Shown: positions 8,944 through 17,708, counted from the first letter of the stretch. The stretch is DNA of 64,000 nt from an uncultured Prevotellaceae bacterium (GCA_900317325.1 ONGE01000012.1:96415-160414), one strand, 5' to 3'. Made by a program: numbers and translations. Notes: generated by a model not told the origin, from the letters alone.

Positions 8944-9064
8944 ATTCACAACAATTTAAAAGTTAATAATGATACTGATCCACATAATTACAACAAACAG
9001 GATAAAATGCAATATATTTGACAAATAATTGATGTCAACATGAGCTGGTTTGGTCGGTTACCTT

Positions 9065-9670
9065 TCAGGGAGTGACGACTTGTAGTGGCACAAGGTATCT
9101 GTCAATGTCACCAACAAGTGGGTTTTCATTGCCATCAAGAACTTCAAGCTGTTGACTCAAGGCTTCCGAGAAACGATTGTTCTCGACCTTATAGTCTATC
9201 ATCATTGTACCGTTAAGCGCGAAACGTACATTTACAATTCTACCTTGAATGATTTCGTTGATTTGTTCACGAGAAACCTGAAAGACGAGGTCATCATCGA
9301 TGCCATGGGATCCTGAACGTGAACTGTTGACTTCTTTAGCGCTCGCGCCAACAGTATTGAATTCCAAAACTTTACCATTACTTAATGTCAGTACAATGGG
9401 CTGTGCTTCCACCAAAAGCAGCCTTCTACTTCTATCAGATCTGGCGCTAAACCCGGACAATCTGATAGAATATAGTTGTTCATCACTCTTGCCCTCATCT
9501 ATTAAACGCACTTCTAGGTTAAGGGTGTTTTCTGAAAGTACATTGTCAGAAGATTCTGGAGCAACTATATTTGAGGGCATGGGCTTTTTGATAACCGCGT
9601 TGCTGGATTTGCTTTGCGAAAACAAAGCAAACGGCATCAACGAGACGAGAAGTAATACAATCTGTTTCAT
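9065..9670 (-). CDS. Secreted/periplasmic protein of unknown function
   Basis: The 201-residue protein begins with a signal peptide (MKQIVLLLVSLMPFALFSQS) ending in the FSQS/AQ-type cleavage context common in Bacteroidota. The mature part is beta-rich and polar with no cysteines and no family motif that I recognise (for example LRLIDEGKSDEQLYSIRLSG and REQINEIIQGRIVNVRFAL are only roughly suggestive of a beta-sandwich). A -7-like box (TATCTTTG on the minus strand, 9709-9702) lies 32 bases upstream of the ATG. It points the same way as the small membrane gene at 8569 but is separated from it by 121 bases, so co-transcription is uncertain. Confidence 0.6.
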   Translation of the reverse strand: MKQIVLLLVSLMPFALFSQSKSSNAVIKKPMPSNIVAPESSDNVLSENTLNLEVRLIDEGKSDEQLYSIRLSGFSARSDRSRRLLLVEAQPIVLTLSNGKVLEFNTVGASAKEVNSSRSGSHGIDDDLVFQVSREQINEIIQGRIVNVRFALNGTMMIDYKVENNRFSEALSQQLEVLDGNENPLVGDIDRYLVPLQVVTP

Positions 9671-10182
9671 AATACGATACTTTATTTATAATACTTTTCT
9701 GCAAAGATATAAGAATTTATATAAGTATCTGCTATTTTTGTGATTTTTTATACTTTGTTTCTATTTCACAACAAATATCATCAGAATCGCCTTTGAGTTC
9801 AAAAGTGCAAACCCTAGAACCACGCCTTAAGTGGAAAAATGTGGAAATAATCACATTTTGGGTCCTAGAGTGTGGTTTTTCACTTTTCCAAGGCTAGACG
9901 ATTTGGTCTGATTTAGCAACTTCAATGTGTTTTGCCCGCTTGTGCTTTTTGTAGTTGACAGAGAGAGGTTGTTGGCGTTAACTTTGTGTGATGTAGAGGA
10001 TTTCCTTGTAATTGTTAACTGCAATTAACATTCCCGCCCCTCCACTTTACAAGGGTACAGCAGACTTCTTCCACTGGCAATGGAAGATATCTTCCACTGA
10101 CAGCGAAAGAAACTAGCATTTTCTTTTGCTGGTGTCAAAAGAAGTTATTAACTTTGCCATCGATAATCAAGATATTGCTGTC
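9671..10182. other. 512-base non-coding spacer with nested inverted repeats
   Basis: This AT-rich spacer holds no supported gene. Two structures are visible. First, an imperfect nested repeat at 9801-9887: outer arms AAAAGTG (9801-9807) and CACTTTT (9881-9887), and a perfect inner hairpin AAAATGTG (9836-9843) with CACATTTT (9852-9859). Second, the palindrome cluster at 10068-10099 described separately. Confidence 0.6.
10068..10099. repeat. Palindrome and direct repeat upstream of the ATPase gene
   Basis: TGGAAGATATCTTCCA at 10081-10096 is a perfect 16-base palindrome. CTTCCACTG occurs at 10068-10076 and again at 10091-10099, so the element can fold in two alternative ways. It ends about 84 bases before the likely ATG of the ATPase gene and may be an operator or a recombination relic. 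Confidence 0.6.
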
Positions 10183-11400
10183 ATGATAAGACAAAGTGAA
10201 ATAGCAAGGGTGATTGACGATCAGATGTCGCAATTGCGTCCTCGTCCTGACGAGATAGAACGCGAGCAACTTTCTCAGGTCAAAAACTTAGATGGATTTG
10301 CTACCATCATTACGGGTATGCGGCGTGTGGGCAAGAGCACGTTGCTCAATCAAGTGGCTCGCAACATGGGCTATGGCCATGTGATGTATCTCAATTTTGA
10401 TGATATCAACATGAGTGGCTTCCAGCAGGATGATTTTGCCCGTCTTCACAACGAGATTAAGCGTCGTGAAGCTCATGAGTTATTTTTTGACGAGATTCAA
10501 CTCGTGGCGGGATGGGAAATCTTGATACATCAGTTGTTAAGAGAGGGATATGTTGTGTACATCAGCGGCTCCAATGCCTCGATGCTGAGCGTTGACTTGG
10601 GCACGCATCTCACAGGACGCCACTTGTCAACGGAGTTGTTCCCGTTCTCTTATAACGAATTTCTGACTTATACCCGTGAGGCTGCCGGCGTGCAATCGCT
10701 CGACAATTATATGTTGACTGGTGGTATTCCTGAGTTTGTCAAAACTCGTGATAGGGCAATACTGCGCACCTTGCTCGACGATGTGCTTGTGCGTGACATT
10801 GCTATCAATAAAAATGTGCGCAACGTGGATGCGCTCAAGCAGTTGGCCGTTTATATGCTCTCCAATATCGCTCGATTTTATTCGGCCAGTAAATTGACCA
10901 CTGTGGCAGGTGTGTCATCGCCATCTACAGTGATTGACTTCCTTTCTTTCATGCGTAATGCCTATCTTATAGATAGCATTGGCCTTTACGACCATTCCTT
11001 GAAGGTCACGGCCCGCAATCCTCGCAAGGTGTATGCTTGTGACACGGGACTTGCCAGCAGTGTTTCGCTTTCCCATTCTCCAGATGTGGGGCGCTATCTT
11101 GAGAATATCGTGTTTATCTCATTGAGGCATCAATATGCCAGCGACCATATTTATTATTACGCTCAGCGTGGTGAATGTGACTTTGTCGTTACAGGTGCGG
11201 ATAATCGGCCAGAAATGCTCATTCAAGTGTGTCATGAACTCAACGATGAGAATTTCGATCGCGAAATGAATGGTTTGACTGAGGCAATGACTGCTCTTCA
11301 CCTGGATCATGGCGTCATCGTGACACGTGACGAGGAAGATCATTTTGAAACGGCAGCAGGCAGTGTTGATGTGGTGAAAGCATGGAAATGGCTGGCTTGA
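10183..11400 (+). CDS. AAA-family ATPase with DUF4143-type C-terminal domain
   Basis: The protein has 405 residues from the ATG at 10183; a TTG at 10126 would add 19 residues and is less likely. The Walker A motif is ITGMRRVGKSTLL (about 43-55) and the Walker B motif is ELFFDEIQLV. A sensor-like YISGSNASML and the R-finger region TGRHLSTELFPFSYNEF follow. The second half matches the DUF4143 nuclease-like domain (YACDTGLA, LENIVFISLR, ECDFVV). These ATPases are common accessory genes in Bacteroidota and their role is not established; antitoxin-like or nucleic-acid functions have been suggested. It is monocistronic and AT-richer than core genes. Confidence 0.85.
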   Translation: MIRQSEIARVIDDQMSQLRPRPDEIEREQLSQVKNLDGFATIITGMRRVGKSTLLNQVARNMGYGHVMYLNFDDINMSGFQQDDFARLHNEIKRREAHELFFDEIQLVAGWEILIHQLLREGYVVYISGSNASMLSVDLGTHLTGRHLSTELFPFSYNEFLTYTREAAGVQSLDNYMLTGGIPEFVKTRDRAILRTLLDDVLVRDIAINKNVRNVDALKQLAVYMLSNIARFYSASKLTTVAGVSSPSTVIDFLSFMRNAYLIDSIGLYDHSLKVTARNPRKVYACDTGLASSVSLSHSPDVGRYLENIVFISLRHQYASDHIYYYAQRGECDFVVTGADNRPEMLIQVCHELNDENFDREMNGLTEAMTALHLDHGVIVTRDEEDHFETAAGSVDVVKAWKWLA

Positions 11401-11478
11401 CCCCCACTTGCTCCGATTCTTATCGAATAGACTACTCAAAAAAATCACCAAATATTGGTAAATAATCATTCATTTTTG

Positions 11479-11509
11479 TTTGCTATGTCCCCAAAAAGGA
11501 GTATTTTTG
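11479..11509 (+). promoter_or_regulatory. Promoter of the 2-oxoacid:ferredoxin oxidoreductase operon
   Basis: TTTG at 11479-11482 and TATTTTTG at 11502-11509 are separated by 19 bases. The transcript would begin near 11512, about 55 bases before the ferredoxin gene. Confidence 0.7.
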
Positions 11510-11566
11510 TGGGTAATTAGACGAACTTAAGATTAATAACCTTTTAAACTTTAAACTATTTCTTTT

Positions 11567-11734
11567 ATGGCAAAATTTCATGGAGCCGTAGTAGTGAACC
11601 TCAAGGAGAAAGAGGTAAATGACCGCGGATATCATTTCGCTTACATGGAGCAACCTGAGGCTTGCATCGGTTGCCAGAGTTGTGCAATGGTTTGCCCCGA
11701 TGCCTGCATCGAGGTATATCGTGCGTCAGAATAA
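11567..11734 (+). CDS. Short ferredoxin-like (delta) subunit of 2-oxoacid:ferredoxin oxidoreductase, single 4Fe-4S motif
   Basis: This 55-residue gene begins ATG at 11567 and ends TAA at 11734. It contains one 4Fe-4S motif, CIGCQSCAMVCP (Cys33, 36, 39, 43), with a further Cys47. Homologous delta subunits in Bacteroides usually carry two such motifs; here the segment between GAVVVN and LKEKEVN, where the first motif is expected, is missing. The reading frame is intact and the gene is followed by the alpha, beta and gamma subunit genes after 37 bases. It should pass electrons from the TPP-bearing catalytic subunits to ferredoxin. Whether one cluster suffices is open. Confidence 0.85.
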   Translation: MAKFHGAVVVNLKEKEVNDRGYHFAYMEQPEACIGCQSCAMVCPDACIEVYRASE

Positions 11735-11771
11735 CAATAGTGACTAACCATTTAAATTACTGTCGAACAAT

Positions 11772-12830
11772 ATGAACGATAAAGTAACATTGATGAAGGG
11801 TAACGAAGCCCTCGCCATGGCTATGATTCGCTACGGCGCCGACGGATATTTCGGATACCCGATCACTCCGCAGAGTGAGGTGCTTGAGAAACTCGAGGAA
11901 GAAATGCCTTGGGAAACTACTGAGGTCGCTGCCATCAACATGGTTTATGGCGGTGCCATGACCGGTAAGGCTGTCTGCACCTCTACCTCCAGCCCTGGTT
12001 TCAGCCTCATGCAGGAGGGTGTGTCCTATCTCGCTGCCAGCGAGGTTCCCGCATTGCTGATCAACGTTCAGCGCGGTGGCCCCGGTCTGGGTACCATCCA
12101 CGCTTCACAGGCCGACTACTTCCAGGCTTGTAAGGGTGGCGGTCACGGTGACTATCACATGATCGTGCTCGCTCCCAGCAGCGTTCAGGAGATGGCCGAC
12201 ATGGTCGCCCTGGGCTTTGACCTGGCATTCAAGTATCGCTGCGTTTCGATGATCCTCGCCGATGGTACCATCGGTCAGCTCATGGAGAAGGTTGTCCTGC
12301 CCGAGCAGCGTCCGCGTCGCACCGACGACGAGATCCGCAAGCAGTGCCCGTGGGCCGTGAATGGCCGCAAGGGCATGCGTCCCAGCAACGTCGTTACCAG
12401 CCTTGAGCTCGACGACGACAAGATGGAGGAGAACAACTGGCGCTTCCAGGCTTGCTATCGCGAGATCGAGAAGAACGAGACTCGCTGCGAGCTCATCGAT
12501 GTCGAGGACTGCGATTACCTGATCACCGCATTCGGCACCACCGCCCGCGTCGCCATGAAGACGATGGAGCTGGCCCGCGCCGAGGGTATCAAGGTCGGTA
12601 TGTTCCGTCCCATCACTCTGTGGCCCTTCCCCGAGAAGCAACTCCGTGAGGCCGCCAAGAACGTCAAGGGCATCCTGTGCGTTGAGCTCAACGCCGGCCA
12701 GATGGTCGAGGATGTGAAGCTTGCCGTTGAATGCAAGATGCCGGTTGAGCACTATGGCCGCTTCGGTGGCAACGTGCCCACCCCCGACGAGCTGTTGAAC
12801 GTACTGAAAGAGAAACTCATTAACAAGTAA
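11772..12830 (+). CDS. 2-oxoacid:ferredoxin oxidoreductase alpha subunit (VorB/KorA type)
   Basis: The 352-residue protein has the pyrimidine-binding half of the oxidoreductase: GNEALAMAMIRYGADGYFGYPITPQSE near the N-terminus, the conserved STSSPGFSLMQEG and QRGGPGLGT loops, and the C-terminal transketolase-like domain II (ITAFGTTARVAMKTMELAR). Together with the beta and gamma subunits it decarboxylates a 2-oxoacid with CoA to the acyl-CoA and reduces ferredoxin. VorB-type annotation is usual for Bacteroidota homologues, but branched-chain 2-oxoacid versus 2-oxoglutarate preference cannot be read from sequence. The gene is second in a four-gene operon, 8 bases before the beta gene. Confidence 0.9.
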   Translation: MNDKVTLMKGNEALAMAMIRYGADGYFGYPITPQSEVLEKLEEEMPWETTEVAAINMVYGGAMTGKAVCTSTSSPGFSLMQEGVSYLAASEVPALLINVQRGGPGLGTIHASQADYFQACKGGGHGDYHMIVLAPSSVQEMADMVALGFDLAFKYRCVSMILADGTIGQLMEKVVLPEQRPRRTDDEIRKQCPWAVNGRKGMRPSNVVTSLELDDDKMEENNWRFQACYREIEKNETRCELIDVEDCDYLITAFGTTARVAMKTMELARAEGIKVGMFRPITLWPFPEKQLREAAKNVKGILCVELNAGQMVEDVKLAVECKMPVEHYGRFGGNVPTPDELLNVLKEKLINK

Positions 12831-12838
12831 AGAACGCA

Positions 12839-13618
12839 ATGGAACTTAACGATATCATTAAACCTGAGAACAAGGTCTATGCTGAGCCTAAATTATTGAA
12901 TAGGGTTCATATGCACTACTGCCCTGGTTGCAGCCATGGCGTTGTACACAAACTCGTTGCACAGGTCATCGAGGAAATGGGTGTTGCTGAGAAGACCGTA
13001 GGCATTTCGCCCGTTGGTTGCGCCGTATTTGCCTATAACTACATCGACGTGGACTGGGAGGAGGCTCCTCACGGTCGTGCCACCGCTCTGGCTACCGCTG
13101 TAAAGCGCCTGTGGCCCGAGAACCTGGTGTTCACCTATCAGGGCGACGGTGACTTCTCGGCTATCGGTACCTGCGAGTCGATTCACGCTTGCAACCGTGG
13201 CGAGAACATCGTCATCATCTTCATCAACAACGCTATCTACGGTATGACCGGTGGACAGATGGCTCCCACGACCTTGCTGGGTCAGAAGACCGCTACCTGC
13301 CCCTACGGCCGTCGTCCGGACCTCAACGGTTATCCCCTGGCCATCACTCCGCTGCTGGCACAACTCGACGGTACCTGCTACGTTACCCGTCAGAGCGTTC
13401 ACACGGCTGCCAACGTTCGCAAGACCAAGGCCGCTTTGAAGAAAGCCTTTGAGAACAGCATCAATTGCAAGGGCACCTCGGTTGTCGAGATCGTCAGCGC
13501 CTGCAACACCGGTTGGAAGCTCACTCCCGAGAAGGCCAACAAGTGGATGGAAGAGAATATGTTCGCCAAGTATCCCCTGGGAGACTTGAAGGACTTGAAA
13601 GATGGTATTCAACGCTAA
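12839..13618 (+). CDS. 2-oxoacid:ferredoxin oxidoreductase beta subunit (TPP-binding)
   Basis: The 259-residue beta subunit carries the thiamine pyrophosphate motif GDGDFSAIGTCESIHAC with NN about 25 residues on (IIFINNAIYGMTGGQ). The N-terminal MHYCPGCSHG motif holds the cysteines typical of KorB/VorA proteins, and ISPVGCAVFAYNY lies between. It forms the active site with the alpha subunit encoded immediately upstream. The start ATG at 12839 comes 8 bases after the alpha stop codon, which indicates translational linkage. The family is certain; the preferred substrate is not. Confidence 0.92.
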   Translation: MELNDIIKPENKVYAEPKLLNRVHMHYCPGCSHGVVHKLVAQVIEEMGVAEKTVGISPVGCAVFAYNYIDVDWEEAPHGRATALATAVKRLWPENLVFTYQGDGDFSAIGTCESIHACNRGENIVIIFINNAIYGMTGGQMAPTTLLGQKTATCPYGRRPDLNGYPLAITPLLAQLDGTCYVTRQSVHTAANVRKTKAALKKAFENSINCKGTSVVEIVSACNTGWKLTPEKANKWMEENMFAKYPLGDLKDLKDGIQR

Positions 13619-13633
13619 AATTTAGAAGACACT

Positions 13634-14173
13634 ATGATTAACGAAATAGTTATTGCCGGTTTCGGCGGACAGGGTGTATTGTCAATGGGTAAGATTCTTG
13701 CCTACTCTGGCCTGATGGAAGACAAGGAAGTCTGCTGGCTGCCCTCTTATGGTCCCGAACAGCGCGGCGGTACCGCCAACGTTACCGTTATCGTGAGCGA
13801 CGAGCGCATCAGCTCGCCCGTCCTCAACACCTATGATGTGGTGGTTGTCCTCAACCAGCAGTCGCTCGACAAGTTCGAGAGCAAGGTAAAGCCCGGTGGT
13901 ATCCTGATGTATGACACCTATGGCATCCACAAGAAACCCACCCGCACCGATATCAAGATTTATCCTATCGATGCTACCGAGAAGTCTATCGAGATGAAGA
14001 ACTCCAAGACCTTCAACATGATCGTCCTGGGTTCGATGCTCAAGGTTCGCCCGATGGTTACCATCGAGAGCGTGCTCAAGGCCCTCAAGAAGACCCTCCC
14101 CGAGCGTCACTGGCACCTCATCCCCCTCAACGAGGAGGCTCTGAAGGAAGGTGGCAACCTCATCAAGGAGTAA
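13634..14173 (+). CDS. 2-oxoacid:ferredoxin oxidoreductase gamma subunit
   Basis: The 179-residue gamma subunit starts with INEIVIAGFGGQGVLSMGKIL, the nucleotide-like binding loop of the POR gamma family, and continues with the SYGPEQRGGTANVTVIVSD signature. It contacts the CoA substrate and stabilises the alpha-beta core. The gene lies 15 bases after the beta gene and is followed by a strong hairpin terminator, so it closes the operon. Confidence 0.92.
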   Translation: MINEIVIAGFGGQGVLSMGKILAYSGLMEDKEVCWLPSYGPEQRGGTANVTVIVSDERISSPVLNTYDVVVVLNQQSLDKFESKVKPGGILMYDTYGIHKKPTRTDIKIYPIDATEKSIEMKNSKTFNMIVLGSMLKVRPMVTIESVLKALKKTLPERHWHLIPLNEEALKEGGNLIKE

Positions 14174-14192
14174 TTGTAGCACATCCAATAAC

Positions 14193-14227
14193 AACAAACG
14201 GTTGGCCCAATGGGTCAACCGTTTGTT
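14193..14227. terminator. Hairpin terminator at the end of the oxidoreductase operon
   Basis: AACAAACGGTTG (14193-14204) pairs with CAACCGTTTGTT (14216-14227), and CCC/GGG extends the stem inside. It can also serve the convergent endonuclease gene ending at 14269. Confidence 0.8.
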
Positions 14228-14231
14228 TCCT

Positions 14232-14267
14232 TATATCCGTTATATCCGTTATATCCGTTTTGTCCGT
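14232..14267. repeat. Tandem 9-base repeat TATATCCGT
   Basis: Three perfect copies (14232-14240, 14241-14249, 14250-14258) and a degenerate fourth (TTTGTCCGT) lie between the terminator and the stop of the endonuclease gene. This is probably a simple-sequence array with no coding role. Confidence 0.75.
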
Positions 14268-14268
14268 C

Positions 14269-15975
14269 TTATCGCACGGCGATTTTCCAGGCTTGGCGGC
14301 TGGAGGCTGTCTTCAACAGGTAGATGCCGCGGGGCAGCTCGATGACGGTGTTGTCCTTGAGCTCGTTGATGCGGCACATCTCCTGTCCCGACATGTTATA
14401 CACGATGGCTTGTCCCACATTCTCGCTGCACTTGACGAGGATGCCGCCGTCGATGGCGATGACCTGCAGCGGCTTGTCGGCCTGGATGCCTGTCAATCCG
14501 GTGGCGTCAATGGTGATGACATTCGACGGCTCGCTGATGTAGCCCAGGCGGTAGGACTGCACGCTGTAGGTGTGCGTCTCGTTGCTGTGGCGGTCGTTGA
14601 AGTTGTAACTGGTCTCTTCGCCGTTCTCGGTCGTGAACACATCGGTCAATGTCTCTCCGCTGTCATGTTTATAGACGGTGCGGGTGATCATGTAGTAGTC
14701 AACTTTCTCCTTGGGGGCTTGCCAGTTGGCTGTGTAGCTGCTGCCGTTGATGTTCGAGGCATCGAGTGCAGTCAGCTTAGTCAATTCGGGCACATCGGCG
14801 CAGCGGGCACGCAACTCCACTCCCACGCTGCCAACCAAGCCACCGTCCGAAATGAGTAATCGCGACGTGTGGTCACCGATGGCGGTGGGCGTGTAGGTGA
14901 TGGTCAAGGGGTAGCCTTCGGCACTGTTGGCCATGCTGCGGCTCACGATGCTGACAGGAATGCTGAACATGTCTTTGTCATAGAGATACACTTTAACCGA
15001 CAGCGGGTTGTTCAGGCCGTGTCCCTTGATGTACAGGGTGTATTCCAGCGACTTGCCGATAGCTACCTCACCAAAGTCAAGCACTGTGCCCTGGGTGGGG
15101 GCAATGAGCTCGGGTTCGCCGCTATAGGTCGTCGTGTCGCTGCTCATGCCGGCCTCGCTCAGGTAGAATACCTCGCCTTGACGGTTGCCCCAGATGTACT
15201 CAAACAGCTGAGGGATGTCGATGAACGGGTTGCGGTTGTTCTGGCACTTCTGCACCGCATCGTTGCGATTCACCTCCTTGTCGCTCACGGCGTCGTTGCG
15301 GGCCCATCGGCACAGCAGTTCTACCGACCAGTCGTTGAGCGTTTTCCAGTTGTTGTTGGTGAGCATGAAGGTATAACGCCAGATGTAGTGCTGGTAGGTG
15401 CAAGCCATGTAGAAGTAGGTGCGCGCAAAGTCGCCCTTGTAACGGTCGTCGGGCTCGAACACCTCGCTGGCACCGCCGCCTTGACCGATCTTGGGGTAAC
15501 CCACTTTGGTCACGCCGTTGTCAAATGTCGTTTGGGACACCTCGCCCAACGGCCAATTCAGCTTGGCGGCATTGGCATCGGCATCTGAGGGATACAGGTG
15601 GTTGATGTCGGTATAGCTGGGATACAGGCCAGTGTTGCTGTTTTGACCTGACGGGGCCCACCAGCTCTTGGGGACCGAATGCTCGCGGTTCATGCCCCAG
15701 GTGGCACCGAAGCGGTAAACGTAGTCGCTGTACATGTCCCAAACCCTGCCCGGGTCGTCGGGGTAGCAGTCGGTCTCGGGAAAATAGTTCCACAGGCTGT
15801 TATAGCTGAGCACGGTGTGTTGCATCGCCAAGTCGTGGATGGCGTTTTTCAACGCTTCGCCGCTCTTGCCCTCGAGCGAGTTGTAATAGCCGGCGGGAAT
15901 GGTCGCCTGGGCAGTCATCCAAGCAGTGACAGCAACAGCGGCCATGAGTATGCGGGTTAATCTTTTGCACATCAT
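14269..15975 (-). CDS. Secreted endonuclease I-family nuclease with T9SS-type tail
   Basis: The protein has 568 residues from the ATG at 15975; a start 11 codons upstream is less likely because it precedes the signal peptide. The signal peptide (MMCKRLTRILMAAVAVTAW) ends near AQATIPAGYY. The endonuclease I domain (about 25-270) has the catalytic NREHSVPKSWW with its His near residue 99 and the metal-site TDINHLYPSD. A beta-sandwich region and a fibronectin-III-like domain (ASNINGSSYTANW) follow. The last residues (IVYNMSGQEMCRI...GIYLLKTAS) form a T9SS sorting tail. It would degrade extracellular DNA or RNA for nutrition. A -7 box (TACCTTTG, 16015-16008) lies about 33 bases upstream of the ATG. 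Confidence 0.88.
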   Translation of the reverse strand: MMCKRLTRILMAAVAVTAWMTAQATIPAGYYNSLEGKSGEALKNAIHDLAMQHTVLSYNSLWNYFPETDCYPDDPGRVWDMYSDYVYRFGATWGMNREHSVPKSWWAPSGQNSNTGLYPSYTDINHLYPSDADANAAKLNWPLGEVSQTTFDNGVTKVGYPKIGQGGGASEVFEPDDRYKGDFARTYFYMACTYQHYIWRYTFMLTNNNWKTLNDWSVELLCRWARNDAVSDKEVNRNDAVQKCQNNRNPFIDIPQLFEYIWGNRQGEVFYLSEAGMSSDTTTYSGEPELIAPTQGTVLDFGEVAIGKSLEYTLYIKGHGLNNPLSVKVYLYDKDMFSIPVSIVSRSMANSAEGYPLTITYTPTAIGDHTSRLLISDGGLVGSVGVELRARCADVPELTKLTALDASNINGSSYTANWQAPKEKVDYYMITRTVYKHDSGETLTDVFTTENGEETSYNFNDRHSNETHTYSVQSYRLGYISEPSNVITIDATGLTGIQADKPLQVIAIDGGILVKCSENVGQAIVYNMSGQEMCRINELKDNTVIELPRGIYLLKTASSRQAWKIAVR

Positions 15976-16070
15976 AATAGCATGATTTATTGAGTGATTA
16001 TGAGCCACAAAGGTAATATAAAGTTTCTGTTTTTGTGCTCTTGGTTTCCACTTTTCGGTCTATTTGACTT

Positions 16071-17534
16071 CTAGTCGGGGTCGTTAACCCAGTTGATCAG
16101 ATAGACACGGTCGCGCGCACGCGTCATGGCGGTGTAGAGCCAACGGTAGAAATCCATCGACTGCATTGCGTCGGGCATGATGCCGCCCATGTCGATGAAC
16201 ACGTTGCGCCACTGGCCGCCCTGCGCCTTGTGGCAGGTTACGGCGTAGGCATATTTGACTTGCAGGGCATTGAAGTAGGGGTGCTCCTTCAGCTGCTTGA
16301 AGCGCTCGCGCTTGTCGCCCGTCAGCTCGGCCCACACCTCGTTGTACAGGCGGTCGCTCTGCTCGCGGTTCAGGGCGGGCGTGTCGCTCAACAGGCAGTC
16401 CACCACGATTTTGCAGTCCATCTCCACACCGTCATGGTCAGGAAACTCAACGGTGACGTTGGCAAAGCGCAACCCATACTTGTGCTCGATCTCGCCCCAC
16501 ACGCGGCGCACGCGGCACACGTCGCCGTTGGCGATGAAGTCCAGCTGTTCGTAGTCACGTGCCCAATAGTAGTTGTTCTTGGCCACTAGCAGCATGTCGT
16601 CGTTAACCAGCAGGTTCTCACGGTAGAGAATCGAGTTGCGCACGCCCATATTAAATAATGTGGCGCGCTTGTTGCTGCGGGTCACGATAATCGTCTCGCC
16701 CATGCCGTCACGGTCGTAGCAGTCGCTGATGGTCTCCAGCAGGAACTCACTCGACACGCTGCCGATGTCCTCCATGCCGTCAAGGTCAAACCGTGGCCGG
16801 CCCAGTGTGCCGTCTTCCATCGCCTGGCGCAGCAACGTGGCATTGTGCAGGATGCCGCTCTCCTCGGCCTGGCGGGCAATCTGACGCAGGAACACGCCAT
16901 AGGTCGTCAGCCCCAGCGACCGCAGTATTTCGTCATCCAGGGCGGGACTCACCAACTGGCCGACAGGCGGCAACTGAGCATTATCGCCCATGAGCACCAT
17001 CTTGCAGCCCAGGCCATTATAGACATAGCCGATGAGGTCTTCCAGCAATCGCCCGCTGCCAAAGATGGAACCGTCGTTGGCGTTGCTGATCATCGATGCC
17101 TCGTCGACGATGAAAACCGTGTCGGTGTGCTTGTTCTCGGCGAGGCCGAAGGCGTCGATGCCGTAGCCCTGTTGGCGGTAGATCTTGCGGTGGATGGTGT
17201 AGGCTGGATGACCCGAGTAGTCGCTGAAGATGTGTGCCGCACGCCCTGTTGGAGCCATCAGCACACTCTTCTTGCCCTGCTGGTGCAACGCCTTGACGAT
17301 GGCGCCCGTGAGTGAGGTTTTGCCTGTTCCCGCGTAACCGCCCAGGATGAACACCGACCGCTCTGGCGCATACAGCAGGAAATGTGCCAGCGCCACGATG
17401 ACCAGCATCTGGTCATCGTTGGGGTCGTAGGGGAGCCACCGTAACACGTCCACGGCCAGATGTTTAACGCGCGGGTCCTGGCGATCGGCACTTCCCGTGT
17501 TGTTGTACGTTTGCAGTCGATTCTCGTTGTTCAT
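16071..17534 (-). CDS. SF1B (RecD/Pif1-like) ATP-dependent DNA helicase
   Basis: The 487-residue protein starts at the ATG at 17534; an apparent extension further upstream runs through tRNA-Ser on the other strand and is excluded. All superfamily 1 motifs are visible: motif I GGYAGTGKTSL (about 65-75), motif II FIVDEASMI, motif III MGDNAQLPPVG, motif IV TRSNKRATL, motif V TCHKAQGGQW and motif VI YTAMTRARDRVYL. Such proteins are found throughout Bacteroidota and are usually annotated as RecD-like or AAA helicases. They unwind DNA 5' to 3' in repair or replication. It is separated from the nuclease downstream by 95 bases. Confidence 0.88.
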   Translation of the reverse strand: MNNENRLQTYNNTGSADRQDPRVKHLAVDVLRWLPYDPNDDQMLVIVALAHFLLYAPERSVFILGGYAGTGKTSLTGAIVKALHQQGKKSVLMAPTGRAAHIFSDYSGHPAYTIHRKIYRQQGYGIDAFGLAENKHTDTVFIVDEASMISNANDGSIFGSGRLLEDLIGYVYNGLGCKMVLMGDNAQLPPVGQLVSPALDDEILRSLGLTTYGVFLRQIARQAEESGILHNATLLRQAMEDGTLGRPRFDLDGMEDIGSVSSEFLLETISDCYDRDGMGETIIVTRSNKRATLFNMGVRNSILYRENLLVNDDMLLVAKNNYYWARDYEQLDFIANGDVCRVRRVWGEIEHKYGLRFANVTVEFPDHDGVEMDCKIVVDCLLSDTPALNREQSDRLYNEVWAELTGDKRERFKQLKEHPYFNALQVKYAYAVTCHKAQGGQWRNVFIDMGGIMPDAMQSMDFYRWLYTAMTRARDRVYLINWVNDPD

Positions 17535-17562
17535 CGCCACAAAAATAACAAAAAATGTACGT

Positions 17563-17598
17563 TTTGTTGTTGTTTTCCGCCAAATTGTATTACCTTTG
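17563..17598 (+). promoter_or_regulatory. Promoter of tRNA-Ser
   Basis: TACCTTTG at 17591-17598 is a consensus -7 box. TTTG (17563-17566) or GTTG (17566-17569) supplies the -33 element, the latter with 21-base spacing. The mature tRNA starts about 14 bases after the expected transcript start. Confidence 0.65.
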
Positions 17599-17615
17599 CC
17601 CCGCATTTGACGAAT

Positions 17616-17706
17616 GGAGTGATGCTCGAGTGGCTGAAGAGGCACGCCTGGAAAGCGTGTATACGTCAAAAGCGTATCCCGAGTTCGAATCTCGGTCACT
17701 CCGCCA
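17616..17706 (+). tRNA. tRNA-Ser (anticodon GGA)
   Basis: The 5' acceptor strand GGAGTGA (17616-17622) pairs with TCACTCC (17696-17702), followed by discriminator G and an encoded CCA (17704-17706). The anticodon loop CTGGAAA contains GGA. A long variable arm (TATACGTCAAAAGCGTA) marks a class II serine tRNA. The T arm GAGTTCGAATC is standard. Confidence 0.95.
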
Positions 17707-17708
17707 GA

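Noticed and set aside
17535-17699. N-terminal extension of the helicase gene to 17699
   Set aside because: The extra 55 codons run through tRNA-Ser and its promoter on the opposite strand, and the conserved protein starts at the ATG at 17534.
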